64,000 bases of DNA from JALHVH01 sp963773685 (GCA_963773685.1 CAVZBY010000006.1:1-64000); one strand, 5' to 3'; numbered from the stretch's first letter, positions 24,299 through 38,549 are shown. The notes: generated by a model not told the origin, from the letters alone. Made by a program: numbers and translations.

Positions 24299-27200
24299 GA
24301 ATCTCCTTTGACCGCCTGGGGGACCGCGATCCCCCAGGGCAGGATCTCGTCCTTTTCGCCCTTCTCGAGCTCGACGTTCAGACAGAGGCTCTGGAGCTCC
24401 CGGATGAGGACGTTGACGGACTCGGGGAGCCCGGGCTGGAAGTCCAGGTCTCCCTTGACGATGGCCTCGTAGATCTTGGCCCGGCCTTCGACGTCGTCCG
24501 ATTTCACGGTCAGCATTTCCTGCAGGGTGAAGGCGGCCCCGTAGGCTTCGAGGGCCCAGACCTCCATCTCGCCGAACCGCTGGCCGCCGAACTGGGCCTT
24601 GCCGCCGAGCGGCTGCTGGGTGATCAGCGAGTACGGCCCGGTCGACCGGGCGTGGATCTTGTCGTCGACGAGGTGGTACAGCTTCATCATGTAGATGTAG
24701 CCGACCGTGATCTCCTGGTCGAAGATCTCGCCGGTGACGCCGTCGAAGAGGGGGGATCTTGCCGGATTCGGGCAGGCCGGCCTTCTTCAGCAGCTCCTTG
24801 ATCTCCCGCTCCGAAATGCCGTCGAAGACGGGGGTCGCGATCCACATCCCGAGGCTCTTGGCCGCCCAGCCCGCGTGCGTCTCGAGGATCTGGCCGACGT
24901 TCATTCGGGAGGGGACGCCGAGGGGGTTGAGGACGATCTCGACGGGCGTGCCGTCGGGGAGCCGCGGCATGTCCTCTTCGGGCACGATCCGGGCGATGAT
25001 GCCCTTGTTGCCGTGGCGCCCGGAGACCTTGTCGCCGACGGACATCTTCCGCTTCATGGCGATGAAGACCTTGATGGCCTGGATGACGCCGGGGGCCAGC
25101 TCGTCGCCCTTCTTCAGGTTCTCGACCTTCTCCTTGAAGATCGCGCGCTCGGCCTCGATCTGCCGCTTGACCTTCCGGTCGAGGTCCTTGAGGACCCGGT
25201 CCCGCTCCTCGTCCTCGGGGAGCTTGAGCTTGAGGGCCTCGTCCTCGCCGAGCTCGTCGAGGAGCCGCTCGGTGAGCTTCGTCCCCTTCTCGACGGTCAG
25301 GGAGCCCGCCTTATGGGTCTTCTCGACGGCCGCGCCCTTGAGCAGGGCCCGGGTCTTCCGCCACTTTTCCTCTTCGAGGATGGTGATCTCGTCGTCGAGG
25401 TTCCGCTTCATCCGGGCGATCTCGTCCTTCTCGATGGCCTTCGCCCGGGGGCCCTTCTCGGTCCCGCGCCGGGAGAAGATCCGCACGTCGATGATGGTGC
25501 CCTCGACGCCCGGCGAACAGTAGAGGGAGGCGTCCTTGACGTCCAGGGCCTTCTCGCCGAAGATGGCCTTGAGGAGCTTCTCCTCCGGCGAGAGCTGGGT
25601 CTCGCCCTTCGGGGCGACCTTGCCGACGAGGATGTCCCCGCTCTTGACCTGGGCGCCGATGCGGACGATGCCGTTGTCGTCGAGGTTGCGGGAGAGGTTC
25701 TCCGGGATGTTGGGGATGTCCCGGGTGATCTCCTCCGGGCCGAGCTTGGTGTCCCGGGCCTCGATGGTCTCCTCCACGATGTGGATGGAGCTGAAGACGT
25801 CCTCCTTGATCAGCTTCTCGCTGACGATGATGGCGTCCTCGAAATTGTAGCCCCGCCAGGGCATGAACGCGCAGAGGACGTTCCGGCCCAGGGACAGCTC
25901 GCCCTTGTCGGTGCAGGAGCTGTCGGCGAGGACCTGGCCCCGCTCGACCTTGTCGCCCCGCCGGACGATGGGCCGGTGGTTGATGCAGGTGTTCTGGTTG
26001 GTCCGCAGGAACTTGGTCATGACGTAGAGGTCGGTGCCGACCTCGTAGTCCCGGGCGTTCTCCTTCTCGTCGACCCGGATGAGGATGCGCTCGGCGTCGA
26101 CGAACTCGACGACCCCGGAGCGCTTGCAGACGATCACGTCCCCGGACCCCTTGGCCACGAGGTGCTCGATGCCCGTCCCGACCAGCGGCGCCTCCGGCCG
26201 CATCAGGGGAACGGCCTGGCGCTGCATGTTGGAGCCCATCAGGGCGCGGTTGGCGTCGTCGTGCTCCAGGAACGGGATGAGGGCCGCCGATAGGGAGACG
26301 AGCTGTTTCGGGGAGACGTCGATATAATCGATCTTCTCCCGCGGGATGTTCTTGAAGTTCCCGACCTCCCGGGCGCTGACGAGCTCGCCCGTGAACCGGC
26401 CCTTGTCGTCGACGGGGGCGTTGGCCTGGGCGATGTTGAACTTCTCCTCTTCCCAGGCGGTGAGGTACCAGCAGAAGGGCTCGACGATAGGGAGGGACTT
26501 GCCCTTCTGGCCCTTGAGCGGCTCGCCGGCCTTGAGCATCTCGTCCTTGAGGACGATGTCCCCGACCTTGTAGGACGTGCTGCCGGGATGGACGACCTTG
26601 ACGTAATCGATGATCCGGCCGTTCTTGACCTTCCGGTAGGGCGTCTCGAGGAAGCCGTAGTCGTTGACCCGGGCGTAACAGCTCAGCGAGGAGATGAGGC
26701 CGATGTTCGGGCCTTCCGGCGTCTCGACCGGGCAGATCCGGCCGTAGTGGGACGTCTGGATGTCCCGGACCTCGAAGCCCGCGCGCTCGCGGCTCAGGCC
26801 GCCGGGCCCGAGGGCGCTCAGCCGGCGCTTGTGGGTGATCTCGGCCAGGCTGTTGATCTGGTCCATGAACTGGGAGAGCTGGGAGCTCCCGAAGAACTCC
26901 TTGAGGGCGGCGATGACCGGCTTGGAATTGATGAGGTCCTGGGGCATGGCCGCCGCCAGGTCCGCCGTCACCGTCATCTTCTCCTTGATCGTCCGCTCCA
27001 TGCGGGTCAGGCCGATCCGGAAGGCGTTCTCGACGAGCTCGCCGACCGACCGGACGCGGCGGTTGCCCAGATGGTCGATGTCGTCGACCGAGCCTTCGCC
27101 GAACCGGAGGTTGAGGAGGTACTTGATGACCTCGACGTAGTCCATGGGGAGCAGGGTCTTGTCCTCCAGGGACGTCTTGAGGCCGAGCTTGATGTTGAAC

Positions 27201-28577
27201 TTCAGGCGCCCGATGCGGGAGAAATTGTACTTCTGGGGATTGAAGAACAGGTTGTGGAAGAGGTTGTGGGCGCTCTCCATCGTGTGGGGTTCGCCCGGGC
27301 CGCAGCTTCCGGTAGATCTCGCCGAGGGCCTGGTTCGTGTCCTTGCGGAGGTCCTTCTTCAGGGTGTTGACGATGATCAGTCCGGCCCGGTCCTCTTCGG
27401 GGAAGAAGACCTCGAACGGCTCGCCCCGGCCGGCCAGGAGGTCGATCTGGACCTCGTTGAGCTCCTCGTTGACGCGGACCTTGCCCTTGATGCCGACCAT
27501 GGAATAGGCGCCCTGGAGGTCCTTCTTGGCCAGGGGGACCCGGGTGACCCCGGCCTCCTTCAGGGCCTGGACGGCCTCCGGAGTGATCTTCTTCCGGGCC
27601 GGGACCAGGACCTTCTTCGACTTGGGGTCGGTGACGTCCTCGGCCGCCGTCCGGCCGACGAGGCCGTCCCCGACCTCCCAGGCGAGCTTTCCGTCCTCGG
27701 GGACGACCTTGACCATCTTGTGGAAGAGCCTCAGGATGTCCTCGTCGGTCCCGAAGCCCAGGGCCCGCAGGAAGACCGTGGCCAGGAACTTCTTCTTGCG
27801 GTCCAGGCGGACCCACAGGTTGTTCTTGGCGTCGTACTCGAACTCGACCCAGGCGCCCCGGTACGGGATGAGCTTGCCGATGAAAAAGCCCTTGGTCTCG
27901 GCCTGCCGGAAGAATACGCCCGGCGACCGCTGGAGCTGGCTGACGACGACCCGCTCGATGCCGTTGAAGATGAACGTGCCCTTTTCCGTCATCAGCGGGA
28001 TGTCGCCGAAGTAGACCTCCTGCTGCTTGATGTGCTTGAGGCGCTTGGTCTTGGCGACGAGGTCCTTCTCCCACGAGACGAGCTGGACGCGCAGCTTCAG
28101 CGGCACCGAGTAGGTGTAGCCCTTCTGGATGCACTCGGTGGCCGTGTACTTCATCTTGAGGCCGACCCGGTCCCCGCAGTGGTCGCAGAGGGGGATCTCG
28201 ATCTTCCGCGCCGCCCCGCAGTACGGGCAGATCTCCTTCTCGGTCAGCACGGCCTCGGCCGGGAGGAGCGTGCCGCAGGCGTTGCACTTCGCCCGGGAGT
28301 TCTCGACCCCCTTGAGCCGGCCGCACTTGCATTCCCAGGTCCCGATGGAATAGCTGAGGAACTCGAGCTCGGTGGTCTCCTTGAAATCGGATATCGGGAA
28401 GACGTCCTTGAAGGCGGCCTGGAGGCCGATCTCCTTCCGCTCTTCGGGCAGAAGGTCCATCTGGAGATACTCGTTGTAGGACGCCACCTGGATATCCAGG
28501 AGGTCGGGCATGGCGAAGACAGACTTGATCTTAGAGAAGTCGACCCTCTCAAGATAAGCATTTGTTTCTTTGTGCAT
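24295..28577 (-). CDS. rpoB: RNA polymerase beta subunit with zinc-ribbon insertion (two frameshifts)
   Basis: The beta subunit begins MHKETNAYLERVDFSKIKS at 28577. Breaks near 27297 and 24755 must be joined. The final segment (MMKLYHLVDDKIHARSTGPYS, QPLGGKAQFGGQRFGEMEVWALEAYGA) ends at 24295. The rifampicin region FFGSSQLSQFMDQINSLAEI with THKRRLSALGPGG keeps sensitive-type Asp, His and Ser. Unusual: between ELEFLSY and the conserved GYTYSVPLKL there is an insertion of about 60 residues with eight cysteines in four pairs (83/85, 98/101, 117/120, 131/134), predicted to fold as two zinc ribbons. Total length is about 1,427 residues. Confidence 0.95.
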
Positions 28578-28612
28578 ATTCTCTCTCTATCGAAAGAGTT
28601 TCACGGCTCCCG

Positions 28613-28634
28613 CCCCGGTCCGCGGGACCCGGGG
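28613..28634 (-). promoter_or_regulatory. Possible attenuator hairpin between rplL and rpoB
   Basis: A GC-rich hairpin (arms 28613-28621 and 28625-28634, one bulged base) lies in the 77-base rplL-rpoB gap and has no T run. In E. coli this gap holds a partial terminator; a similar role here is inferred from position only. Confidence 0.35.
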
Positions 28635-28654
28635 ACGCGGCCGTCCGGCCGGGC

Positions 28655-29041
<387 letters not shown>

Positions 29042-29052
29042 GTCTGTACTCC

Positions 29053-29566
29053 TTATTTCTTATCTTTCAACAGGCTCCACATCCGGCCCATAGTGGCCAG
29101 GGGCGCCTGCAGCGTCCGCAGGAACTGGCTCATCGGATAAGCCATCATGAATCCGACCTTGCCCAGGAGCTCGTCCCGGGAGGTGAGCTTGACGATCTCG
29201 TCGAACCGCTCGGGGGCCATGTAGTGCCCCTCGACGACGCCGGCCTTCACGGCCAGGATCTTGCCGCCCGCCGAATAGTCCCGGAGAAGCCTTGGCCAGC
29301 CCGATGGGGTCCTTCTCGGCGAAGGCGATGGCCGTCGTCTTCCGGAAGAAGGGCTTCAGGGGCTCGGGCGCGCTCTCCTGGAGGGCCCGGAGGGCGAGGC
29401 GGTTCTTGACGACCTTGTAGGAATAGGCGTTCTTCCGGAGGATCTTCCTCAGCTCGACGGACTGGGAGACGCGCATCTGCTTGTAGTCGACGAGGTAGTA
29501 GGTGCCGTTCGCGAGGAAGGCCTTCCCCAGGCCGTTGACGATCTCTTCCTTGTTTTCCCTTTTCAC
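29053..29566 (-). CDS. rplJ: 50S ribosomal protein L10 (one frameshift)
   Basis: L10 anchors the L7/L12 stalk. The GTG start at 29566 overlaps the rplA stop. The frame reads KRENKEEIVNGLGKAF and VVKNRLALRAL, breaks near 29290, then continues with KAGVVEGHYMAPERFDEIVKLTSRDELLGK to 29053. Joined length is about 170 residues. The overlap with rplA leaves no room for the long L10 mRNA leader that regulates rplJL in E. coli. Confidence 0.93.
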
Positions 29567-30276
29567 TGGCGTCTCTCCTGTTTCTCCAGTATGTCCTCGG
29601 TGATCTTGAAGGACGGCCCCATCGTCGAGGAGACGAACATGCTCCGGACGTATTTCCCCTTGGCGGCGGGCGGCTTGGCGTGGACGATGGCCTGGATGAA
29701 GGTCCGGATGTTGTCGACGAGCTTGTCCTCGGCGAAGGAGACCTTGCCCACCGTCGAGTGGACGATGCTCGTCTTGTCGACGCGGAACTCGACCTTGCCG
29801 GCCTTGGTCTCCTCGACGGCCTTGCGGACGTCGAAGGTGACCGTGCCCGACTTCGGGTTCGGCATGAGGCCCTTGGTCCCCAGGATCCGGCCCAGCTTGC
29901 CGACGCCCCGCATGACGTCGGGCGTCGCGATGACGACGTCGAAGTCGATCCAGCCGCCGGAGATCTTCTCGATGATGTCGTCGCCGCCGACGAAATCGGC
30001 GCCGGCCTCCTCGGCCTCCTTGATCTTCTCGCCCGAGGCGATGACGCAGATCTTCTTGGTCTTGCCGGTGCCGTGGGGGAGGACGACGGTGCCCCGGACC
30101 ATCTGGTCGGAGTACTTGGGGTTGACCCCGAGACGGATGGACACGTCGACGGATTCGTCGAACTTGGCGTAGGCGGCCTTCTTGACGTTGGCCGCGGCCT
30201 CCTCGATGGAGAAGACGCGCGTTTCCTCGCCCTTGAGCTCCCGCGCCTTGATGTACTGCTTGCCTCGTTTACTCAC
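29563..30276 (-). CDS. rplA: 50S ribosomal protein L1
   Basis: L1 forms the mobile stalk that moves E-site tRNA out, and it represses rplKA in many bacteria. It is 237 residues with a GTG start (30276) overlapping rplK. Motifs: KFDESVDVSIRLGVNPK, RGTVVLPHGTGK, GRILGTKGLMPNPKSGTVT and FVSSTMGPSFKI. Confidence 0.97.
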   Translation of the reverse strand: MSKRGKQYIKARELKGEETRVFSIEEAAANVKKAAYAKFDESVDVSIRLGVNPKYSDQMVRGTVVLPHGTGKTKKICVIASGEKIKEAEEAGADFVGGDDIIEKISGGWIDFDVVIATPDVMRGVGKLGRILGTKGLMPNPKSGTVTFDVRKAVEETKAGKVEFRVDKTSIVHSTVGKVSFAEDKLVDNIRTFIQAIVHAKPPAAKGKYVRSMFVSSTMGPSFKITEDILEKQERRQ

Positions 30277-30700
30277 TGACGATCTCCAATCCCATGTTCC
30301 GGGCCGTGCCCTCGATGATCTTCCGGGCCGCCTCGATGTCGTAGGCGTTGAGGTCCGGGAGCTTGATCCGGGCGATCTCCTCGATCTGCTTCCGGGTCAC
30401 CTTGCCGACCTTGTCCTTGTTGGGGGCCCCGGAGCCCTTGGCGATCCCGGCGGCCTTCTTCAGGAGGTAGGAGGCGGGCGGGGTCTTGACGACGAAGGTG
30501 AACTTCTTGTCCTTGAAGATCGTGATCTCGACCGGGATCACGGTCCCTTCCTCCATCTTGCCCGTCCGGTCGTTGAACTGGCGGACGAACTCCATGATGT
30601 TGACGCCGTGCTGGCCGAGGGCCGGGCCGACCGGAGGCGCGGGGCTCGCCTGGCCCGCGACGATCTCGAGCTTGACTTTCGCGACGACTTCCTTGGACAT
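30269..30700 (-). CDS. rplK: 50S ribosomal protein L11
   Basis: L11 forms the base of the GTPase-associated centre and the thiostrepton site. It is 143 residues, starting MSKEVVAKVKLEIVAGQASPAPPVG-type sequence with PVGPALGQHGVNIMEFV, PPASYLLKKAAGI and the C-terminal RNA-binding domain ending GTARNMGLEIVSE. It follows nusG by 9 bases. Confidence 0.97.
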   Translation of the reverse strand: MSKEVVAKVKLEIVAGQASPAPPVGPALGQHGVNIMEFVRQFNDRTGKMEEGTVIPVEITIFKDKKFTFVVKTPPASYLLKKAAGIAKGSGAPNKDKVGKVTRKQIEEIARIKLPDLNAYDIEAARKIIEGTARNMGLEIVSE

Positions 30701-30709
30701 CCTTTCCTC

Positions 30710-31242
30710 CTAGAGTTTTTCCACCTGCAGGAACTCGAGCTCCACCGGCGTCGACCGGCCGAAGATGGTGACGAGGACCTTGAGCGTGCTCCGCTCGTGG
30801 TTGACGTCCTCGACGATGCCGTTGAAGTTGAAGAACGGGCCGTCGATGATCCGGACGGCCTCGCCCTTCTCGAAGGAGTGCTTGGGCTTCGGCTTCTCGG
30901 AGGTGGTCTCCATGTGCTCGACGATCTGGCTGACCTCGTTCTTGTTGAGCGGGGACGGCTTCTTGCCGGAGCCGACGAACCCGGTGACCTTGGGCGTCTG
31001 GCGGATCATCAGCCAGTTCTCGTCGGACATCTCCATCTCGACGAGGATGTAGCCCGGATAGGACCGCTTCGTGGAGACGACCTTCTTGCCCGCCTCGGAT
31101 CTCGATGACGTCCTCGGTCGGGATGATGATCTGGCCGACCTGGTCCTGGATGTCGAGTCTCGAGGGCCCTCTGCTTGATGGACTCGGCCACGAACTTCTC
31201 GAACCCCGAGTAGGTATGGACGACATACCAGTTCTTTGCCAT
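30710..31242 (-). CDS. nusG: Transcription elongation factor NusG (two frameshifts)
   Basis: NusG couples RNA polymerase to the ribosome or Rho. The frame from 31242 reads MAKNWYVVHTYSGFEKFVAESI. Breaks near 31158 and 31098 give DQVGQIIIPTEDVIEI and then KRSYPGYILVEMEM, TGFVGSGKKPSPLN and the KOW domain FEKGEAVRIIDGPFFNFNG, ending EFLQVEKL. Joined length is about 176 residues. It lies between secE and rplK as usual. Confidence 0.93.
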
Positions 31243-31257
31243 CGTTCCCGTTCCTCT

Positions 31258-31471
31258 TCAGCTCACCAGAGCCTTGATCTGGGTGATGACCCAGGAAAAG
31301 ATGATGTCCATGAAGAAGAGGTAGAAGCCGAAGAAGACGGTGGCGATGATGACGACGATCGTCGTGCTCGTGACCTCGTTGCGCGGAGGGCCAGGTGACC
31401 TTCTTCAGCTCCGCCCTGGTCTCCTTCAGGAAATTGATGAAACGCTTGTACCAACGGATCTTGTCATTCAT
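31258..31471 (-). CDS. secE: Preprotein translocase subunit SecE (one frameshift)
   Basis: SecE clamps the SecY channel. The start frame reads MNDKIRWYKRFINFLKETRAELKKVTWPS, the conserved amphipathic helix and hinge. One base too many near 31385 shifts the frame; the rest is a single membrane segment (VVIIATVFFGFYLFFMDIIF) ending ITQIKALVS at 31258. Joined length of 70 residues is typical of single-span SecE. Confidence 0.92.
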
Positions 31472-31545
31472 GGTCTTTCCTCGTCTTCGCCCGACGTCCC
31501 TCAGGTCTCGCTCCCCCCGTCCCCGGCCGCGGGGGCCGTTGATTC

Positions 31546-31622
<77 letters not shown>

Positions 31623-31631
31623 GCACCTCGG

Positions 31632-31784
31632 TCACTTCACCTCTTTGTGGAGGGTATGCTTGCGGCAGAACGGACAGTACTTCTTGAGCTCCAGTCTTCT
31701 CGGTCTGCGTCTTCTTGTTCCGCGTCGTCGTAGTAGTTCCGGCGCTTGCACTCGGTGCAGTTCAGGGTCACTGTGCTCGCGCAT
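31632..31784 (-). CDS. rpmG: 50S ribosomal protein L33 (three single-base insertions)
   Basis: L33 is a small zinc-binding 50S protein. With one extra base removed at each of three places (just after codon 4, after the NYY codons, and before LELKKY) the gene reads MREHVTLNCTECKRRNYY, then TTRNKKTQTEKLELKKYCPFC, then RKHTLHKEVK, 49 residues. The four zinc cysteines (C9, C12, C36, C39) are present. The 153-base span equals 50 codons plus the three extra bases. It lies between tuf copy 2 and tRNA-Trp. Confidence 0.88.
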   Translation of the reverse strand: MREHSDPELHRVQAPELLRRRGTRRRRPRRLELKKYCPFCRKHTLHKEVK

Positions 31785-31826
31785 CTTCGCTTATCCTCCG
31801 AGGTCCGGCGTCCCGGGCCGGTCCGG

Positions 31827-33031
<1,205 letters not shown>

Positions 33032-33087
33032 CACTTACCTCCTGAATCCTTATCGGTCATGCGTCTAAGGACCTCGTTCTATGCATA

Positions 33088-33160
33088 AGCCCACGACCAG
33101 AATTGAACTGGTGACCCCGTCCTTACCAAGGACGTGCTCTACCAACTGAGCTACTTGGGC
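33088..33160 (-). tRNA. trnT: tRNA-Thr (GGT anticodon)
   Basis: Cloverleaf with acceptor arms 33154-33160 and 33089-33095, anticodon loop TTGGTAA and T loop TTCAATT. CCA is not encoded. The acceptor has one A-G mismatch at position 6-67, which could be real or a base error. Confidence 0.93.
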
Positions 33161-33181
33161 CCGTCGAACTCGAAAAGGAAG

Positions 33182-33254
<73 letters not shown>

Positions 33255-33262
33255 CCAGGAAA

Positions 33263-33345
33263 TGGGCAGGGAAGGATTCGAACCTCCGAAGCGTTTCCGC
33301 AGCGGGTTTACAGCCCGCCCCATTTGGCCACTCTGGAACCTGCCC
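33263..33345 (-). tRNA. trnY: tRNA-Tyr (GTA anticodon)
   Basis: A class II tRNA of 83 bases with a long variable arm. Acceptor arms are 33339-33345 and 33264-33270, the anticodon loop is CTGTAAA and the T loop TTCGAAT. CCA is not encoded. Confidence 0.95.
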
Positions 33346-33457
33346 GACATTTCTATCCTCATCCTTTAATCTCTTGGGCGTCCCGGACCCGCCGGGCGAC
33401 GCCCGCCGGCGCGAAGGGATCCGTCCCAAAAAACTAACCCGCCCGTCGCCAACGCTA

Positions 33458-33530
33458 AGCCAGCGAAGGGACTCGAACCCCTGACCCGCTGATTACAAAT
33501 CAGCCGCTCTACCTACTGAGCTACGCTGGC
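33458..33530 (-). tRNA. trnT: tRNA-Thr (TGT anticodon)
   Basis: Cloverleaf with acceptor arms 33524-33530 and 33459-33465, anticodon loop TTTGTAA and T loop TTCGAGT. CCA is not encoded. It is the first gene of the tRNA-tuf transcription unit. Confidence 0.95.
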
Positions 33531-33683
33531 GTCTCCTCGATGTCCTGCCCGGCGAGCCTGAGATCCCGCGAGAGATGGGGGGAAAGAGAATGGGCTTAAA
33601 AAACGATAAACCTTCTCTTATACCAGCTCGAGCTTCTTGTTTTTCAGAAGATACTTCTGAAAAAACGAAAATTTACAAGGGTC

Positions 33684-33712
33684 ATAGTATCGGAATTATC
33701 CTTTTCTGTCAA
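33684..33712 (-). promoter_or_regulatory. Promoter of the tRNA-tuf-secE-nusG-rpoBC unit
   Basis: Perfect -35 TTGACA (33707-33712), a 17-base spacer and -10 TACTAT (33684-33689) on the minus strand, about 150 bases upstream of the first tRNA gene and in a locally AT-rich stretch. Confidence 0.82.
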
Positions 33713-34011
33713 GAATTTCTTTTTTCCAGGGGAAGGCTTCGGCAGGATCGCGGGCCGAAAAGGCCCATTCCCGATCCGCGAGGATCGCCTCCCTCAGACT
33801 CCCCGAAAGACCGATTGTCCCCTCGATCTCTCTCCTCCGCGGGGAACATCGAACCTCCAGGGCCTAGGATTCCTCGTCGCGGGTCATCGGAGGCGCGCCA
33901 GGGACCGATCAGGGCCAATCCTCCGCGTCATTCCGGAACGTGATGTCCCTGAGTCCTCGAGCCGGAAGCAGATCGCCAGGAGGGCGTCTCGAATCGGGCA
34001 GAGCTGACGAA
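33713..34011. other. Divergent intergenic spacer without a gene
   Basis: About 300 bases separate the divergent tRNA-tuf and purB promoters. Short open frames exist on both strands but lack a ribosome-binding site or any recognisable protein feature. No repeat or RNA fold stands out. Confidence 0.5.
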
Positions 34012-34040
34012 TTGACAGTCCGGGGGAGGATTGTTATGAT
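34012..34040 (+). promoter_or_regulatory. Promoter of the purine operon
   Basis: Perfect -35 TTGACA (34012-34017), a 17-base spacer and -10 TATGAT (34035-34040), 32 bases before the purB ATG. No PurR-type operator or purine riboswitch was recognised in the short leader. Confidence 0.82.
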
Positions 34041-34072
34041 GGGAGCTCTCATTCCCGAAGGATGGACGACCG

Positions 34073-35374
34073 ATGATCGAACGCTACACCCTGCCCGAGA
34101 TGGGCGGCATCTGGACCGAAGAGAACCGGTACCGCCGGTGGCTCGACGTCGAGCTCGCCGTCTGCGAGGCCTGGGCCAGGCTCGGGAAGATCCCCCCGGC
34201 CTCCCTGAAGACGATCAAGTCCAAGGCCGGCTTCTCGGTCGCCCGGATCGACGAGATCGAGAAGGTCGTCAAGCACGACGTCATCGCCTTCCTGACCTCG
34301 GTCAACGAGAAGGTCGGCCCGGACGGCCGGTTCATCCACGTCGGCCTGACCTCCTACGACGTCGTCGACACGGCCCTCTCCCTCCTGGTCCGGGAATCCC
34401 TGGAGAGGATCCTCGCCCGGCTCCGGGCCCTCGAAAAGGTCCTGAAGCGCCAGGCCCTCAAATACAAGAAGACGCCCTGTATCGGCCGGACCCACGGGAT
34501 CCATGCGGAGCCGGTGACGTTCGGGTTCAAGCTCCTCGTCTGGGTCGAGGAGGTCCGCCGGCATATCGAACGGACGGAGCGGGCCATCGACGTCATGTCG
34601 GTCGGCCGCATCTCGGGCTCGGTCGGCACCTATATCCACCTGGATCCCAGGGTCGAGACGTTCGCCCTCCGGAAGCTCAAGCTTCGCCCGGCCAGGGTAT
34701 CGACCCAGGTCCTCCAGCGGGACCGGCACGCCGAGGTCATGGCCGCCCTGGCGCTCACCGCGACCTCGCTCGAGAAGTTCGCTCTCGAGATCCGCCACCT
34801 TCAGCGGACCGAGGTCGGCGAGGTCGAGGAGCCGTTCACCCGGGGACAGAAGGGCTCCTCCTCGATGCCCCACAAGAAGAACCCCGTCCGCTGCGAGCGC
34901 ATTTCGGGGCTCGCCCGCATCATCAGGGCGAACCTCCAGGTCGCCCTGGAGAACATCCCGCTCTGGCACGAAAGGGACATTTCGCACTCCTCCGCCGAGC
35001 GGGTCATCTTCCCCGATTCGTTCATCCTGACGGACTACCTCCTGGCGGAAATGACGGATATCCTCGGGAACTGGGTCGTCCACCCCGACCGGATGCGGAA
35101 GAACATCGGGGCGACGCGGGGGCTGATCTTCTCCCAGAGCGTCCTCCTGGCCCTGACCCGAAAGGGGCTCAGCCGGGAGCAGGCTTACCAGATCGTCCAG
35201 AGGAACAGCCTCAAGGCCTGGAACGAGGGGCTGGATTTCAAGGCCCTCATCCGGACCGATCCGGAGGTCGCCGCGGTCCTCGATGACGCCGAGCTCGAGC
35301 GGTGCTTCTCCCTCGATCCCTACCTCGGCAGGATCGACCATATCTTCGAAAGGGTGTTCTCCGATGAAAGTTAG
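34073..35374 (+). CDS. purB: Adenylosuccinate lyase
   Basis: PurB acts twice in purine synthesis: it splits SAICAR to AICAR and adenylosuccinate to AMP, releasing fumarate. It is 433 residues. The start MIERYTLPEMGGIWTEENRYRRWLDVE is typical of the Bacillus/Thermotoga type. The catalytic histidine region TPCIGRTHGIHAEP and the flexible signature loop KGSSSMPHKKNPVRCERI are intact. It leads the operon, and the last 11 bases overlap purS. Confidence 0.97.
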   Translation: MIERYTLPEMGGIWTEENRYRRWLDVELAVCEAWARLGKIPPASLKTIKSKAGFSVARIDEIEKVVKHDVIAFLTSVNEKVGPDGRFIHVGLTSYDVVDTALSLLVRESLERILARLRALEKVLKRQALKYKKTPCIGRTHGIHAEPVTFGFKLLVWVEEVRRHIERTERAIDVMSVGRISGSVGTYIHLDPRVETFALRKLKLRPARVSTQVLQRDRHAEVMAALALTATSLEKFALEIRHLQRTEVGEVEEPFTRGQKGSSSMPHKKNPVRCERISGLARIIRANLQVALENIPLWHERDISHSSAERVIFPDSFILTDYLLAEMTDILGNWVVHPDRMRKNIGATRGLIFSQSVLLALTRKGLSREQAYQIVQRNSLKAWNEGLDFKALIRTDPEVAAVLDDAELERCFSLDPYLGRIDHIFERVFSDES

Positions 35375-35609
35375 GATCCTGGTCTCGTTCAAGGACAGCG
35401 TTCTCGATCCCCAGGGGCAGACCGTGAAGAATGCCCTGCACACGCTCGGATACGACGCCGTGAAAGAGGTGCGGCAGGGCAAGGTCTTCGAGCTCGAGCT
35501 CGTCGGGGTCTCCGCGGCGGAGGCCGGGAAGCTCGTCCCGGAGGTCGCCCGCAAGGTGCTGGCCAATCCGATCATCGAAAAATACACCTGGCAGATCGTC
35601 GAGGAATGA
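35364..35609 (+). CDS. purS: FGAM synthase, PurS subunit
   Basis: PurS is the small bridging subunit of the three-part formylglycinamidine synthase (PurS-PurQ-PurL). It is 81 residues: MKVRILVSFKDSVLDPQGQTV and KKVLANPIIEKY-type end (read VLANPIIEKYTW) match the family. It starts inside the purB stop region. Its presence explains why PurL here is the short type. Confidence 0.95.
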   Translation: MKVRILVSFKDSVLDPQGQTVKNALHTLGYDAVKEVRQGKVFELELVGVSAAEAGKLVPEVARKVLANPIIEKYTWQIVEE

Positions 35610-35620
35610 GCGGGGATCCC

Positions 35621-36332
35621 ATGAAATTCGGCGTCGTCATGTTCCCCGGATCGAATTGCGACCGCGACACCCTCCACGTTCTCGGGGAGGTCCTGGGGAG
35701 GGAGACCGTCTTCCTCTGGCACAAGGACCATGACCTGCGCGGGGTGGACGCGGTCGTCCTGCCCGGAGGCTTTTCCTACGGGGACTACCTGCGCTCCGGG
35801 GCCATCGCCCGGTTCTCTCCCCTGATGCAGGAGGTCCGGACCTTCGCCCGCCGCGGCGGGCACGTTCTGGGCATCTGCAACGGGTTCCAGATCCTCCTCG
35901 AGCTCGGGCTTCTCCCCGGCGCCATGCTCCGGAACAAGGGGCTCAAGTTCCTCTGCGAATTCGTCCATATCCGCGTCGAGAACGCCCGGACGGACTTCAC
36001 CCGGGGCGCGGCGAAGGGCCGGGTCCTCAGGATCCCGATCGCGCATTTCGACGGCAACTATTACGCCCCCGCCAGGGTCCATGCGGACCTTCTCCGGACG
36101 AACCGGGTCGTTTTCCGGTACTGCGACGCGGAGGGCCGGGTCACCGACGAGGCCAACCATCAACGGCTCCTTGGACAATATCGCCGGGATCATCAACGAG
36201 GAGGGGAACGTCCTGGGGCTGATGCCCCACCCCGAGCGGGCCTCCGAGGCCCTCCTCGGCAGCGAGGACGGCCGGATCATCCTCGAATCGCTGATCGCAT
36301 CGATCGAAGGCGCCAGACGCCGGAAGAAGTGA
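35621..36332 (+). CDS. purQ: FGAM synthase, PurQ glutaminase subunit (one frameshift)
   Basis: PurQ is the class I glutamine amidotransferase that supplies ammonia to PurL. The start MKFGVVMFPGSNCDRDT is chosen by family fit; an in-frame ATG 15 bases earlier overlaps purS. The nucleophile cysteine is in LGICNGFQ. A break near 36168 shifts the frame; the remaining catalytic His and Glu are in LMPHPERA, and the gene ends at 36332. Joined length is about 237 residues. Confidence 0.93.
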
Positions 36333-36341
36333 ACGGACACC

Positions 36342-38545
<2,204 letters not shown>

Positions 38546-38549
<4 letters not shown>

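Noticed and set aside
33575..33943. 122-codon open frame in the tRNA-purB spacer
   Set aside because: It crosses the tRNA-tuf promoter, has no ribosome-binding site and shows low-complexity Pro/Arg/Ser composition.
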